DNA of 64,000 nucleotides, from positions 62,001-126,000 of the forward strand of contig JAFIET010000002.1 in NCBI GenBank assembly GCA_020832405.1, given 5' to 3'. The notes below the pieces were generated by a model, which had not been told where the DNA came from, made no database searches, and saw only the letters and a list, made by a program, of their open reading frames with translations. The position numbers and the translations under genes are program-made. This document shows positions 10,169 to 17,717 of the stretch, piece by piece. How positions within the stretch are numbered: the first letter of the stretch is position 1; each line of letters begins with the position of its first letter. This DNA comes from Balneolales bacterium. Lineage in GTDB: Bacteria > Bacteroidota > Rhodothermia > Balneolales > Cyclonatronaceae.

Positions 10169-11604
10169 CAGGCAAATTCAGAAACGGCAGGTTCATCATC
10201 CTGAAATATATTTTCGGTTTCTAAGGGCACACGAACACGGAATGCGACCCGCTTTTTGTTTATCAGGTGATGAGCGGTAATATTATCAGATGTGATATTC
10301 CCTCCCCAGCTTCCGCAGCCAAGAGTTGTTGTTGGCGTAAGGCGGTTATGTCGTGCGCCTCCGCTGCTCGTTGCAGCCGGCTGATTGACAAGCACGCGGC
10401 TTGCCTTCATTTTATGAGCAAACTGCAGGGCTGATTCGCGATCGTTGGTGTGAATACTTGCTGTATGCCCGGCGCCCTGGAAATGAAGTAACCGGCTTGC
10501 AAATTCAATTGAACGCTCGAAGTCAGGTGTTATGTAAAAGGCAAGAATAGGACTCATTTTCTCTGATGAAAACGGGTATTCTGAGCCTATGCCTTCGGTT
10601 GGAACCAAAAACAGCCGGATATCAATATTTTTAGGAAGCTCAATACCTGCAAAACGAGCAATTTTTTCAGCTGACTGGCCAATTACATTAGGTAGTACGT
10701 GCCCGTCTTCACCGAAAGCGGCCTGTTGAAGCAAGAGTTTTTCCCGAACATTGGTAACAAAGGCACCCTGCCTTTTAAATTCGTCCCATACTACGCCGGA
10801 TATATCCTGACTCACGATTACGGCTTGTTCACTTGCGCAAATTAAGCCATTATCGAAAGTTTTGCTTCGGATAATATCAGCTACTGACTGTTTAATATTA
10901 GCGCTTCGGTGAATTACGCACGGAACATTACCTGCTCCGACTCCCAATGAAGGTTTTCCGCTGCTGTAAGCGGCTTTTACCATGCCAGAACCACCGGTTG
11001 CAAGAATGTAATTCGAATTATGCATCAGGGTTTGGATGTCTTCCCGGGAGGAATCCATCAGAATCTGAATAGCTCCGGATGGCAGCCCGAGGGCACGCCC
11101 GGCTTCTTTCATGAGCTGTACGGTATGTTCCGTTACTTTTTTTGCTCGGGGATGCGGGGCGATGATAATCGGATTACGGGTTTTGATGCAAAACATGGCG
11201 TTACTCATAGCTGTTACCGTTGGGTTCGTACACGGTATAATTGCCGCTACAATACCTACCGGCTCGGCTATTGTAAGTAAGCCCTGAACCGGATTGTCTT
11301 CAATAATGCCGACCGTTTTCTCATATCGCAAATTGTGATAGATAAGCTCACTTTTCGTTTTGTTTTTTATGATCTTATCTGAAACATTACCCATACCTGT
11401 TTCGAGCACGGCTTCTTCTGCAAGCATTTCAGCATTCTCGTGAACTATTTTGGCAAGTGCCTTAACTATTCGGTCAACCTGAACCTGAGTAAAAGACTCC
11501 AGTTCTTTAAGTGCTTTATTTGCACGTTCAAGTACAAATTCAATTTCTTCCCGTTTGTTCAAATCCTTTAGTTCCATATCTGATTTAGTTTGGGCAATAT
11601 TCAT
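10168..11604 (-). CDS. CoA-acylating aldehyde dehydrogenase (acetaldehyde dehydrogenase type)
   Basis: A 478-residue protein of the aldehyde dehydrogenase superfamily, closest in motif pattern to the N-terminal half of AdhE and to EutE: EPVGIVAAIIPCTNPT, ATGGSGMVKAAYSSGKP, GVGAGNVPCVI, and the catalytic nucleophile Cys256 in FDNGLICASEQ. It is expected to interconvert an acyl-CoA and its aldehyde, with the aldehyde passed to the coupled alcohol dehydrogenase. No microcompartment-targeting extension or shell-protein genes are nearby, so a free cytosolic enzyme is likely. Sulfoacetaldehyde dehydrogenase belongs to the same family and is not excluded. It is the first gene of a two-gene operon, with a 26-bp palindrome about 155 bases upstream. 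Confidence 0.87.
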   Translation of the reverse strand: MNIAQTKSDMELKDLNKREEIEFVLERANKALKELESFTQVQVDRIVKALAKIVHENAEMLAEEAVLETGMGNVSDKIIKNKTKSELIYHNLRYEKTVGIIEDNPVQGLLTIAEPVGIVAAIIPCTNPTVTAMSNAMFCIKTRNPIIIAPHPRAKKVTEHTVQLMKEAGRALGLPSGAIQILMDSSREDIQTLMHNSNYILATGGSGMVKAAYSSGKPSLGVGAGNVPCVIHRSANIKQSVADIIRSKTFDNGLICASEQAVIVSQDISGVVWDEFKRQGAFVTNVREKLLLQQAAFGEDGHVLPNVIGQSAEKIARFAGIELPKNIDIRLFLVPTEGIGSEYPFSSEKMSPILAFYITPDFERSIEFASRLLHFQGAGHTASIHTNDRESALQFAHKMKASRVLVNQPAATSSGGARHNRLTPTTTLGCGSWGGNITSDNITAHHLINKKRVAFRVRVPLETENIFQDDEPAVSEFA

Positions 11605-11757
11605 CAGTGAAACATTCAGAAGCTATCGGAAGGGTGGGTGACTTAAACCATTTAGCTTATGCCTGATGCATCTGATTGCCGTATAAGGGGTTGATTGTGT
11701 TGTTTTGATACTTGCAGAGCAACGGTAATATACAACATAGGTATTAGATTATTGAAT

Positions 11758-11783
11758 AAACTTTCAATTTAAATTGAAAGTTT
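11758..11783. promoter_or_regulatory. 26-bp perfect palindrome, candidate operator
   Basis: An uninterrupted inverted repeat with 13-base arms (core CTTTCAATTTAAATTGAAAG). It sits upstream of the aldehyde dehydrogenase start and just past the terminator of the bactofilin gene. Its symmetry and AT-rich character fit a dimeric repressor or activator site for the aldehyde/alcohol dehydrogenase operon. It lacks a loop and a T-tract on either strand, so it is not a typical terminator. Confidence 0.55.
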
Positions 11784-11800
11784 GAATCTGGAGTAAGCTT

Positions 11801-11850
11801 AAAACAAAAAACCCCGGCTTCCTGATCGTGAATCGGATCAAAAGCCGGGG
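11801..11850 (-). terminator. Rho-independent terminator after the bactofilin gene
   Basis: A 9-bp GC-rich stem (11812-11820 with 11842-11850). Reading on the minus strand, it is followed by a TTTTTTGTTTT tail. It lies 28 bases past the bactofilin stop. Confidence 0.85.
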
Positions 11851-11877
11851 CTAAAAAAGTGCGTAAAAAAACTGAGA

Positions 11878-12486
11878 TCAGAAAAGGAGTGAGTTGTTAC
11901 CTCTTTTTCCTTTTTCGCTGGTTTCAGTTGTGTCGGGCGGGGTAGTTGCTTTTTCTTCGGTTTTAAGGCGGAATCTGGCGGCCTTCTTTTTCTGAGATTC
12001 AGAAGGGGCACTGCTCTCGGATTCTCTGTTTAGTTGCTCTTCAAATAAGCTGTTGATATAGCTTATGTTATCGGTGTAAAAGCTGTCGTTTGCGGTTCGG
12101 TAGGGTTCTGAAAGTTTATCAGTACTGCCAACGCTACCGTCAATTTTACAAAAGGCACCTTCATCGATTTTGATAATCTTACACTGAACTGTACCGCAGA
12201 TTTGCGCATTTTCGTGAATATGCACTTTTTCACTTGCCTGTATATTTCCGGCAACTTTACCATATACATGCACTGAGTCAGCAAAAATATTACCGATAAC
12301 AACTGCCCCTTCAGAAATAACCAGATTCTGCTGACAATAAATATCCAGCATTAATGCGCCTGATATTTTTGAATTTGCGAAAGCAATTAACCGGTTATCT
12401 TTAATGAGAGAGTTTCTCCCCAGCATGCAGACATTTTCAAAGTCTGAAAATTCTTTCTCTTCGGGTTTAGGTTTATTTTTTAGCAT
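11878..12486 (-). CDS. Bactofilin (polymer-forming cytoskeletal protein)
   Basis: A 202-residue bactofilin-family protein. Residues about 20-125 form the beta-helical core with regularly spaced hydrophobic and glycine turns (SGALMLDIY, GNIFADSVHVYGKVAGNIQASEKVHIHENAQICGT is the middle part, in pieces). It is flanked by a short charged N-terminus and a long polar C-terminal tail (about 140-202) rich in Ser, Glu and Lys. Bactofilins polymerise without nucleotide and organise cell shape, stalks or chromosome-partition complexes in other bacteria. No M23 peptidase, the common partner, is adjacent. Instead, the next gene upstream on the same strand is an actin-fold protein, separated by a terminator, so the two are neighbours but probably not one transcript. 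Confidence 0.85.
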   Translation of the reverse strand: MLKNKPKPEEKEFSDFENVCMLGRNSLIKDNRLIAFANSKISGALMLDIYCQQNLVISEGAVVIGNIFADSVHVYGKVAGNIQASEKVHIHENAQICGTVQCKIIKIDEGAFCKIDGSVGSTDKLSEPYRTANDSFYTDNISYINSLFEEQLNRESESSAPSESQKKKAARFRLKTEEKATTPPDTTETSEKGKRGNNSLLF

Positions 12487-12698
12487 TATTCCATTTCGTT
12501 TAATTGCAGCCTGTAATGCGCCTCAGCAGAAAAATCTGATTTACTGACAAATTTATTTATAATTGAACCACAAGGTTTAGGTTTTAACATTCAGCAGGAA
12601 CAGTATATTAAAAAACGCTAAGAGTTTTTTGTTATAAACAACTGCTGTAAATGCTAAAAGAGGGGCTGTTGAGTCTATAATTTAGGATATTCCTTCGC

Positions 12699-12736
12699 AA
12701 AAAAAAACCTCATGTCACAAAGAACATGAGGCTTTT
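12699..12736 (-). terminator. Rho-independent terminator after the actin-like gene
   Basis: An 8-bp stem (12708-12715 with 12724-12731) that on the minus strand is followed by at least eight T. It lies 22-60 bases past the actin-like stop codon. Confidence 0.8.
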
Positions 12737-12757
12737 AATTTTAAAATTCTAATGCTT

Positions 12758-13780
12758 TCAGCTGTCCTTGAAGAGGCTGATAACAGTTTGAGCGTTACCT
12801 ATATCTATTCCCACACAAACTGATTTATTACCTTCTGCCATTTCAAATGAATTCAGGCAGTATCCGATGCTTGCCTGAAAAGCAGGGCGCTCAGGAATAA
12901 ATACCTCAAGAATGGAATCAAATTCTTCTTTGAAGCAATTAACAAGATCTTTGTAATAGGCACCGCCTCCTACAAGAACAAGCGATTCAGCCGTATTAAA
13001 ATCTTCATCAGACCAATGGTTACGGATCAGCGATGAAATTACTTCATTATAGTAATTTTGAAGGGTCCGTGAACGAACTTCAGTGAGGTCAAGAGGGCGG
13101 CGGTTAACTACAATTTTGCCCTTTTGGAAGGCAATATCAAACTGATGTTCGGTGCGCAAACCAAGATAATGGGATTCATTTAATTGGTCCATCGCGCGGT
13201 TTATGGCATACCGAAGGCCGCTTCCCGAAGCCATGGTACGTTTAACCATACCATCGGGGGTACTGAGGGCAACTTCAACAGTGCCGTACCCAAGGCTGAC
13301 AATGAAAAAATTACTCAGCTTTTTTTCGGGTATATCGCGAACAGCTTTATTTGCTGCTTCAATTTCACCTATGATGTTAACATCAGCTATTTCAAGCTGT
13401 CTGGTTTTGTACCCATCGCCTCCGGCTGGGCTTGAATCATAAACAATGTTATCAATTCCGGATACGAACTCGATAGCCTGGCGCTTGTTGATGTTTATTG
13501 TTGAAAGCGGAAAACCCGTTGTAACTACAAGCGGCTCATGAATAAATTTAGTTGCTACCAGAAGCGCTGCCTTAATAAGAAGCCCGTAATCTGCTTCATT
13601 TACATAGCTGTTAATTGCTTTGTGTGGGTTCTTTCCCTCTGTAAGTGCAAGATTACCAATTAAATAATCCGTATTGCCATCCTGGATTTTGAGACCGTTA
13701 AGTTCATACCTTGTAACGCCCTTAAGCTGTACACTGTATGCCTCGATAACACTGGGGAATACGACTGATTGGATTTCCAT
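12758..13780 (-). CDS. Actin-fold ATPase-like protein with apparently permuted phosphate-1 motif
   Basis: About 340 residues, counted from the ATG at 13780; a TTG at 13837 gives 19 more, with an in-frame stop just before it. The protein resembles ParM/Ta0583-type actins but in rotated order. It starts at the beta strand that normally follows phosphate-1 (QSVVFPSVIEA). It continues through VVTTGFPL, a phosphate-2-like strand at 160-170 (IVSLGYGTVEV, with Ser where the usual catalytic Asp is), and the adenosine motif VLVGGGAYYKD at 267-277. The connect-2 helix (AFQASIGYCLNS) comes next, and a phosphate-1-like VGIDIGNAQTVI lies at the very C-terminus (323-334). No phosphate-1 is found upstream in any frame. 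Polymerisation and ATPase activity are unproven. The motif order is seen directly; calling it a circular permutation is my inference. Confidence 0.75.
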   Translation of the reverse strand: MEIQSVVFPSVIEAYSVQLKGVTRYELNGLKIQDGNTDYLIGNLALTEGKNPHKAINSYVNEADYGLLIKAALLVATKFIHEPLVVTTGFPLSTININKRQAIEFVSGIDNIVYDSSPAGGDGYKTRQLEIADVNIIGEIEAANKAVRDIPEKKLSNFFIVSLGYGTVEVALSTPDGMVKRTMASGSGLRYAINRAMDQLNESHYLGLRTEHQFDIAFQKGKIVVNRRPLDLTEVRSRTLQNYYNEVISSLIRNHWSDEDFNTAESLVLVGGGAYYKDLVNCFKEEFDSILEVFIPERPAFQASIGYCLNSFEMAEGNKSVCVGIDIGNAQTVISLFKDS

Positions 13781-13949
13781 ATAATTAATGTGTTGTTTGA
13801 ATCTAAGCGTTGTCTGCTTCAGTAAAATTAGTGTCAATTATAAAGGAAAAAAAGCTAATAGCAAAACGGTATATTTACTCATACACTTTCTTTTCCGCTA
13901 TTATTCTAAGCAATAATACGCTTTTTAAACCCACTTTTTTCAAAAACTG

Positions 13950-13978
13950 TTGACTTCATGCTTTCCGTTTAGTATGTT
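13950..13978 (+). promoter_or_regulatory. Candidate promoter of the beta-oxidation operon
   Basis: A TTGACT box at 13950-13955 and a TATGTT box at 13973-13978 are separated by 17 bases, about 60 bases before the fadN-like start. The downstream box overlaps the first GTTAAC repeat. Sigma-factor preference in this group can differ, so the call is tentative. Confidence 0.45.
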
Positions 13979-14007
13979 AACACCGTTAAGCAGTTAACGC
14001 TGTTAAC
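13976..14007 (+). promoter_or_regulatory. GTTAAC repeat cluster, candidate operator
   Basis: Three GTTAAC hexamers (13976, 13993, 14002) and one GTTAAG (13985) occur at intervals of 8-9 bases. They run from the putative -10 box into the presumed 5' untranslated region. Each hexamer is itself palindromic. This is a plausible site for a fatty-acid-responsive repressor of the downstream operon. Confidence 0.5.
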
Positions 14008-14039
14008 TTTTCAACTAACGAAAAGAATCAATTTCTCTA

Positions 14040-16406
14040 ATGTCAACTAACATCAGCAATTTCAAAACTGCCGCCGTTCTTGGTGCCGGTGTTATGGGCT
14101 CACAGATTGCAGCTCATCTTGCAAATGCAGGTCTAACAGTGTGGCTGCTTGATATGCCCGCTAATGAAGGCAACAAAAATGCCATTGTTCAACAGGCATT
14201 CTCCAAAATGCTCAAAATGAAGCCTTCTCCGGTTGTTTCTGATTCGGTAGCAGGCCGCATATTTACCGGCAATTTCGATGATGATATTCAGGTTCTGGCT
14301 AAAGCTGACTGGATTATAGAGGTGATTGTCGAGCAGATGGATGCCAAAAAAAGCCTGATGGCCCGTGTTGAAGAGTACGCTAACCCTGGCGCCGTTATCT
14401 CTTCGAATACCAGCGGTTTGCCTATTAATGAGATTGCCGCCGATTGTTCTGAGGGTTTCAGGAAGCGCTTTTTAGGTACTCATTTCTTTAATCCGCCCCG
14501 CTATCTCAAACTGCTCGAAATTATCCCAACACCGGATACTGACCCTGAGGTAACAGCCCGTGTGAGCAGTTTTGGCCGTATTCATCTTGGTAAAGGGATC
14601 GTTGTTGCGAAAGACACTCCCAATTTTATTGCTAACCGGGTTGGCACCTATTCTATGATGCTCACCTTCGGGTTTCTTCAGAAGGGATATTCTATAGAAG
14701 AAATCGATTTGCTCACCGGCCCTTTAACCGGCCGGCCGAAGTCAGCAACTTTCAGAACTGCCGATGTGGTCGGGCTCGATACCCTCACCTATGTTTCCAA
14801 AAATCTGTATAAAGCCATTCCTGACGATCCCGACCGCGATGTTTTCAGGGTACCGGATTTACTGCTGAAGCTGGTTGAGCAAAAGGCCCTCGGTGCCAAA
14901 ACCGGCAGAGGCTTTTATTTTAAAGACGGCAAAGTGATAAAATCGCTCAACCCCGGCACTTTTGCTTATGAGCCGCCTAAAGAAATGGACTTAGGGGACT
15001 TAAGCAGTATTAAGAAGAATTCGCTTTCGAAACGCTGGGAAATACTTTTTGGGGAAGAGGGCAGAGCCGGTGATTTCATTCGGGAGCATACCACAAGAAT
15101 GATTGCCTACGCAATGAACCGTATCCCCGAAATATCAGATTATCCGAGAGATGTTGACCTCGCCATTCAGTGGGGCTTCGGCTGGCAGATGGGGCCGTTC
15201 GCAGTTTGTGATGCAATTGGCCCGGTCCGCTTTTCTCAGGAAGCCGGCAAGCTTGGCCTTGAGCTCCCCCTTTGGTTTCGCAAAATGCTTGCTGACGGCG
15301 ATTATTTCTTTTTCAAGAAAAAGGAAAACGGCGCCCTGATGCACTATGTGCCCGGCAGCGGCTATCAGCAGGCTGAAGTGCATTCGGATGAAATCAGCCT
15401 GGCCGCGATTAAATCTTCCGGAAAAGACAAGGAAGTTTGGAGCAACCCTGAGGCTGCGCTTATCGACGCTGGTGACGGCGTGCTTATTTATGAGTTCAGA
15501 TCAAAAGCCAATACGCTGGGCTTTAACGTAATTAACGGTGTGTTTGAAGCGCTTGAGTTCGTGGAGAAAGGCGACTGGCGCGGGCTCGTAATAGCAAACG
15601 ACGGCGAGAATTTCTCAGTCGGTGCCAATCTCGGTGAGCTTGCTCAGGCAGGTCTTGCCGGTCAGTTCGATCTGATTGAAAAGGCTGTTCACAATTTTCA
15701 GAAAGCAGCACTGGCAATCCGGTATGCACAGAAGCCTGTTGTGAATGCCATTCGTGGCAGGGTACTGGGCGGAGGGGTAGAGCTCACCATGGGCGCTGCT
15801 TCCGTTGTAGCCTCAACCGAAACTTATATGGGGCTTGTCGAGCTTGGTGTCGGGCTCATCCCTGCGGGCAGCGGAACAATGACCATGGTTGCACGTGCCG
15901 GTGAAGCTGCCCCAACGCAGCACCCATCCCACATACAGCCGTTTCTGCAGAAGGTTTTTGAAACCATTGCAATGGCCAAAGTGGCAACGAGCGGTCAGCA
16001 GGCAATCGATCTCGGCTACCTCACCAAAGAACAGACCCGCATCGCCATGAACGACGCCCGCCGGATATACATCGCGAAGGAGGAAGTCATACGGCTTTCC
16101 AATCAGGGCTACATTGCCCCGCCAGTGCGGCACCGCGTTTTTGTGCCGGGCAAGCCCGGTTTTGCCCCGCTTCAAAATGCCGCATGGCAAATGCAGCAGG
16201 CCGGCTGGATATCCGAATATGATGCTTATCTCGCAACCCGGCTCGCCCACGTGATGTGCGGCGGCGAACTCCTCGGCCCCGAGTACGTGCATGAGGATTA
16301 CCTCATTGATTTGGAGCGTGAAGTGTTCCTTTCGCTGCTTGGTGAGGAGAAAACGAGGGCGAGAATCGAAAGCATCCTCAAAACCAACAAGCCGCTGCGT
16401 AATTAA
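14040..16406 (+). CDS. fadN: 3-hydroxyacyl-CoA dehydrogenase / enoyl-CoA hydratase fusion (FadN type)
   Basis: A 788-residue bifunctional beta-oxidation enzyme. The order is dehydrogenase first, hydratase last, which is the FadN/YusL order rather than the FadB/FadJ order. The Rossmann loop GAGVMGSQIAAHLANAG is at 15-31, and the dehydrogenase catalytic histidine is His148 in THFFNPPRYLK. Two helical C-terminal dehydrogenase domains follow. The crotonase domain starts around residue 480, with oxyanion-hole segment FSVGANLGEL and the glutamate pair Glu581 (GGGVEL) and Glu601 (GLVEL) spaced 20 apart as in active hydratases. It is first in a three-gene operon with thiolase and acyl-CoA dehydrogenase, behind a promoter with GTTAAC repeats. 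Confidence 0.93.
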   Translation: MSTNISNFKTAAVLGAGVMGSQIAAHLANAGLTVWLLDMPANEGNKNAIVQQAFSKMLKMKPSPVVSDSVAGRIFTGNFDDDIQVLAKADWIIEVIVEQMDAKKSLMARVEEYANPGAVISSNTSGLPINEIAADCSEGFRKRFLGTHFFNPPRYLKLLEIIPTPDTDPEVTARVSSFGRIHLGKGIVVAKDTPNFIANRVGTYSMMLTFGFLQKGYSIEEIDLLTGPLTGRPKSATFRTADVVGLDTLTYVSKNLYKAIPDDPDRDVFRVPDLLLKLVEQKALGAKTGRGFYFKDGKVIKSLNPGTFAYEPPKEMDLGDLSSIKKNSLSKRWEILFGEEGRAGDFIREHTTRMIAYAMNRIPEISDYPRDVDLAIQWGFGWQMGPFAVCDAIGPVRFSQEAGKLGLELPLWFRKMLADGDYFFFKKKENGALMHYVPGSGYQQAEVHSDEISLAAIKSSGKDKEVWSNPEAALIDAGDGVLIYEFRSKANTLGFNVINGVFEALEFVEKGDWRGLVIANDGENFSVGANLGELAQAGLAGQFDLIEKAVHNFQKAALAIRYAQKPVVNAIRGRVLGGGVELTMGAASVVASTETYMGLVELGVGLIPAGSGTMTMVARAGEAAPTQHPSHIQPFLQKVFETIAMAKVATSGQQAIDLGYLTKEQTRIAMNDARRIYIAKEEVIRLSNQGYIAPPVRHRVFVPGKPGFAPLQNAAWQMQQAGWISEYDAYLATRLAHVMCGGELLGPEYVHEDYLIDLEREVFLSLLGEEKTRARIESILKTNKPLRN

Positions 16407-16445
16407 CCACGGTCAAAAACCAAAGAATTTCAAGGAGATATAAAG

Positions 16446-17624
16446 ATGAAAGAAGTTGTACTTGTAAGTTCTGTCCGCACGGCCGTTGGTAAAGCCAAGA
16501 AGGGCAGTTTGCGGCACACCCGTCCCGAAGCTTTGGGTGCGGCTGCGGTGAAAGGTGCCATTGAGCGTTTGCCGGGGCTGGATCCCGCCGAAATCGACGA
16601 TGTGCTTATCGGCTGTGCCATGCCTGAAGGGGAGCAGGGGCTGAATATGGCCCGCGTGATCTCACTTCGTGCAGGCCTGCCCGAATCGGTGCCAGCCGCA
16701 ACCATCAACCGGTTTTGCTCCTCAGGGCTGCAAACCATCGTGATGGGCGCACAGGCTGTAATGGCCGGCCATGCTGAAGTCGTGATTGCGGGCGGCGCCG
16801 AATCAATGACGCTCGTGCCGATGAGCGGCTACCATTTTGCACCCGATCCGTACATGGCCGAGCATCACCCCAACGTTTACGTCGGGATGGGAATAACGGC
16901 CGAAAATGTGGCGATGAAATATAAAATCAGCCGCGATGATCAGGATGAGTTTGCATACCAATCGCACCGCAAAGCTGTTGAGGCGCTTCAGCAGGGCGTT
17001 TTTAAGGATGAAATTGTTCCGGTAGAGGCCATTGTAACTTACATGAAAGACGGTCGCCCGGCTGAAAAATCGTTTGTTTTTGATACTGATGAAGGTCCCC
17101 GTGCCGATACAAGTCCGGAAGCACTCGCAAAACTGCGCCCAGCGTTCAACCCGCGCGGAACCGTTACGGCGGGTAACGCCAGCCAGATGTCAGACGGCGC
17201 CGCTGCAACGGTTGTAATGACGGCCGAAAAAGCCAAAGCTATCGGGGCAGCGCCCATCGCAAGACTCGCGGGCTACGCGGTTGCCGGAGTCGCTCCCGAA
17301 ATCATGGGCATTGGCCCCATCGAAGCCATTCCCAAAGCCTTAAAGCAGGCAGGGCTCAAACTTTCTGATATCGGGCTTATTGAACTGAACGAGGCCTTTG
17401 CCTCACAGTCGCTTGCAATCATCCGTGAGCTCGGTATCAATCCGGAAATTGTGAATGTGTACGGCGGTGCCATCGCGCTCGGCCATCCGCTGGGCTGTAC
17501 CGGCGCCAAACTAACGGCAACCCTGCTTCATGCGATGAAGCGCCGGGGCGTGCGCTACGGTATGTGCACTATGTGCATAGGCGGCGGCATGGGAGCTGCC
17601 GGCATTTTCGAGCTGCTCGATTAG
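16446..17624 (+). CDS. fadA: Acetyl-CoA C-acyltransferase (3-ketoacyl-CoA thiolase)
   Basis: A 392-residue thiolase that performs the last step of each beta-oxidation cycle, releasing acetyl-CoA. All catalytic elements are present: the acyl-accepting Cys91 in [10 protein letters not shown], the NEAF motif, His347 in [11 protein letters not shown], and Cys377 in the [10 protein letters not shown] loop. A strong ribosome site (AAGGAG, 16432-16437) sits 8 bases before the ATG. It lies 39 bases after the FadN-type gene and 93 bases before FadE, so it almost certainly belongs to one operon. Motifs alone cannot separate a degradative from a biosynthetic thiolase; the operon context points to degradation. 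Confidence 0.94.
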   Translation: MKEVVLVSSVRTAVGKAKKGSLRHTRPEALGAAAVKGAIERLPGLDPAEIDDVLIGCAMPEGEQGLNMARVISLRAGLPESVPAATINRFCSSGLQTIVMGAQAVMAGHAEVVIAGGAESMTLVPMSGYHFAPDPYMAEHHPNVYVGMGITAENVAMKYKISRDDQDEFAYQSHRKAVEALQQGVFKDEIVPVEAIVTYMKDGRPAEKSFVFDTDEGPRADTSPEALAKLRPAFNPRGTVTAGNASQMSDGAAATVVMTAEKAKAIGAAPIARLAGYAVAGVAPEIMGIGPIEAIPKALKQAGLKLSDIGLIELNEAFASQSLAIIRELGINPEIVNVYGGAIALGHPLGCTGAKLTATLLHAMKRRGVRYGMCTMCIGGGMGAAGIFELLD

Positions 17625-17717
17625 GCAGCGGCAATAATCTCCCCTGGTTTTTCGGGGTGAAAGCTTTAAACCAACACGAATCGCATCAATCTACTCATCA
17701 ACAACTATCACAATATT

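Noticed and set aside
13841-14039. A frameshifted or detached N-terminal phosphate-1 segment for the actin-like protein
   Set aside because: I read the region upstream of the gene on the minus strand. It is AT-rich, holds the divergent fad promoter and shows no DxGxxxT-like peptide, so the motif at the C-terminus is not a leftover copy.
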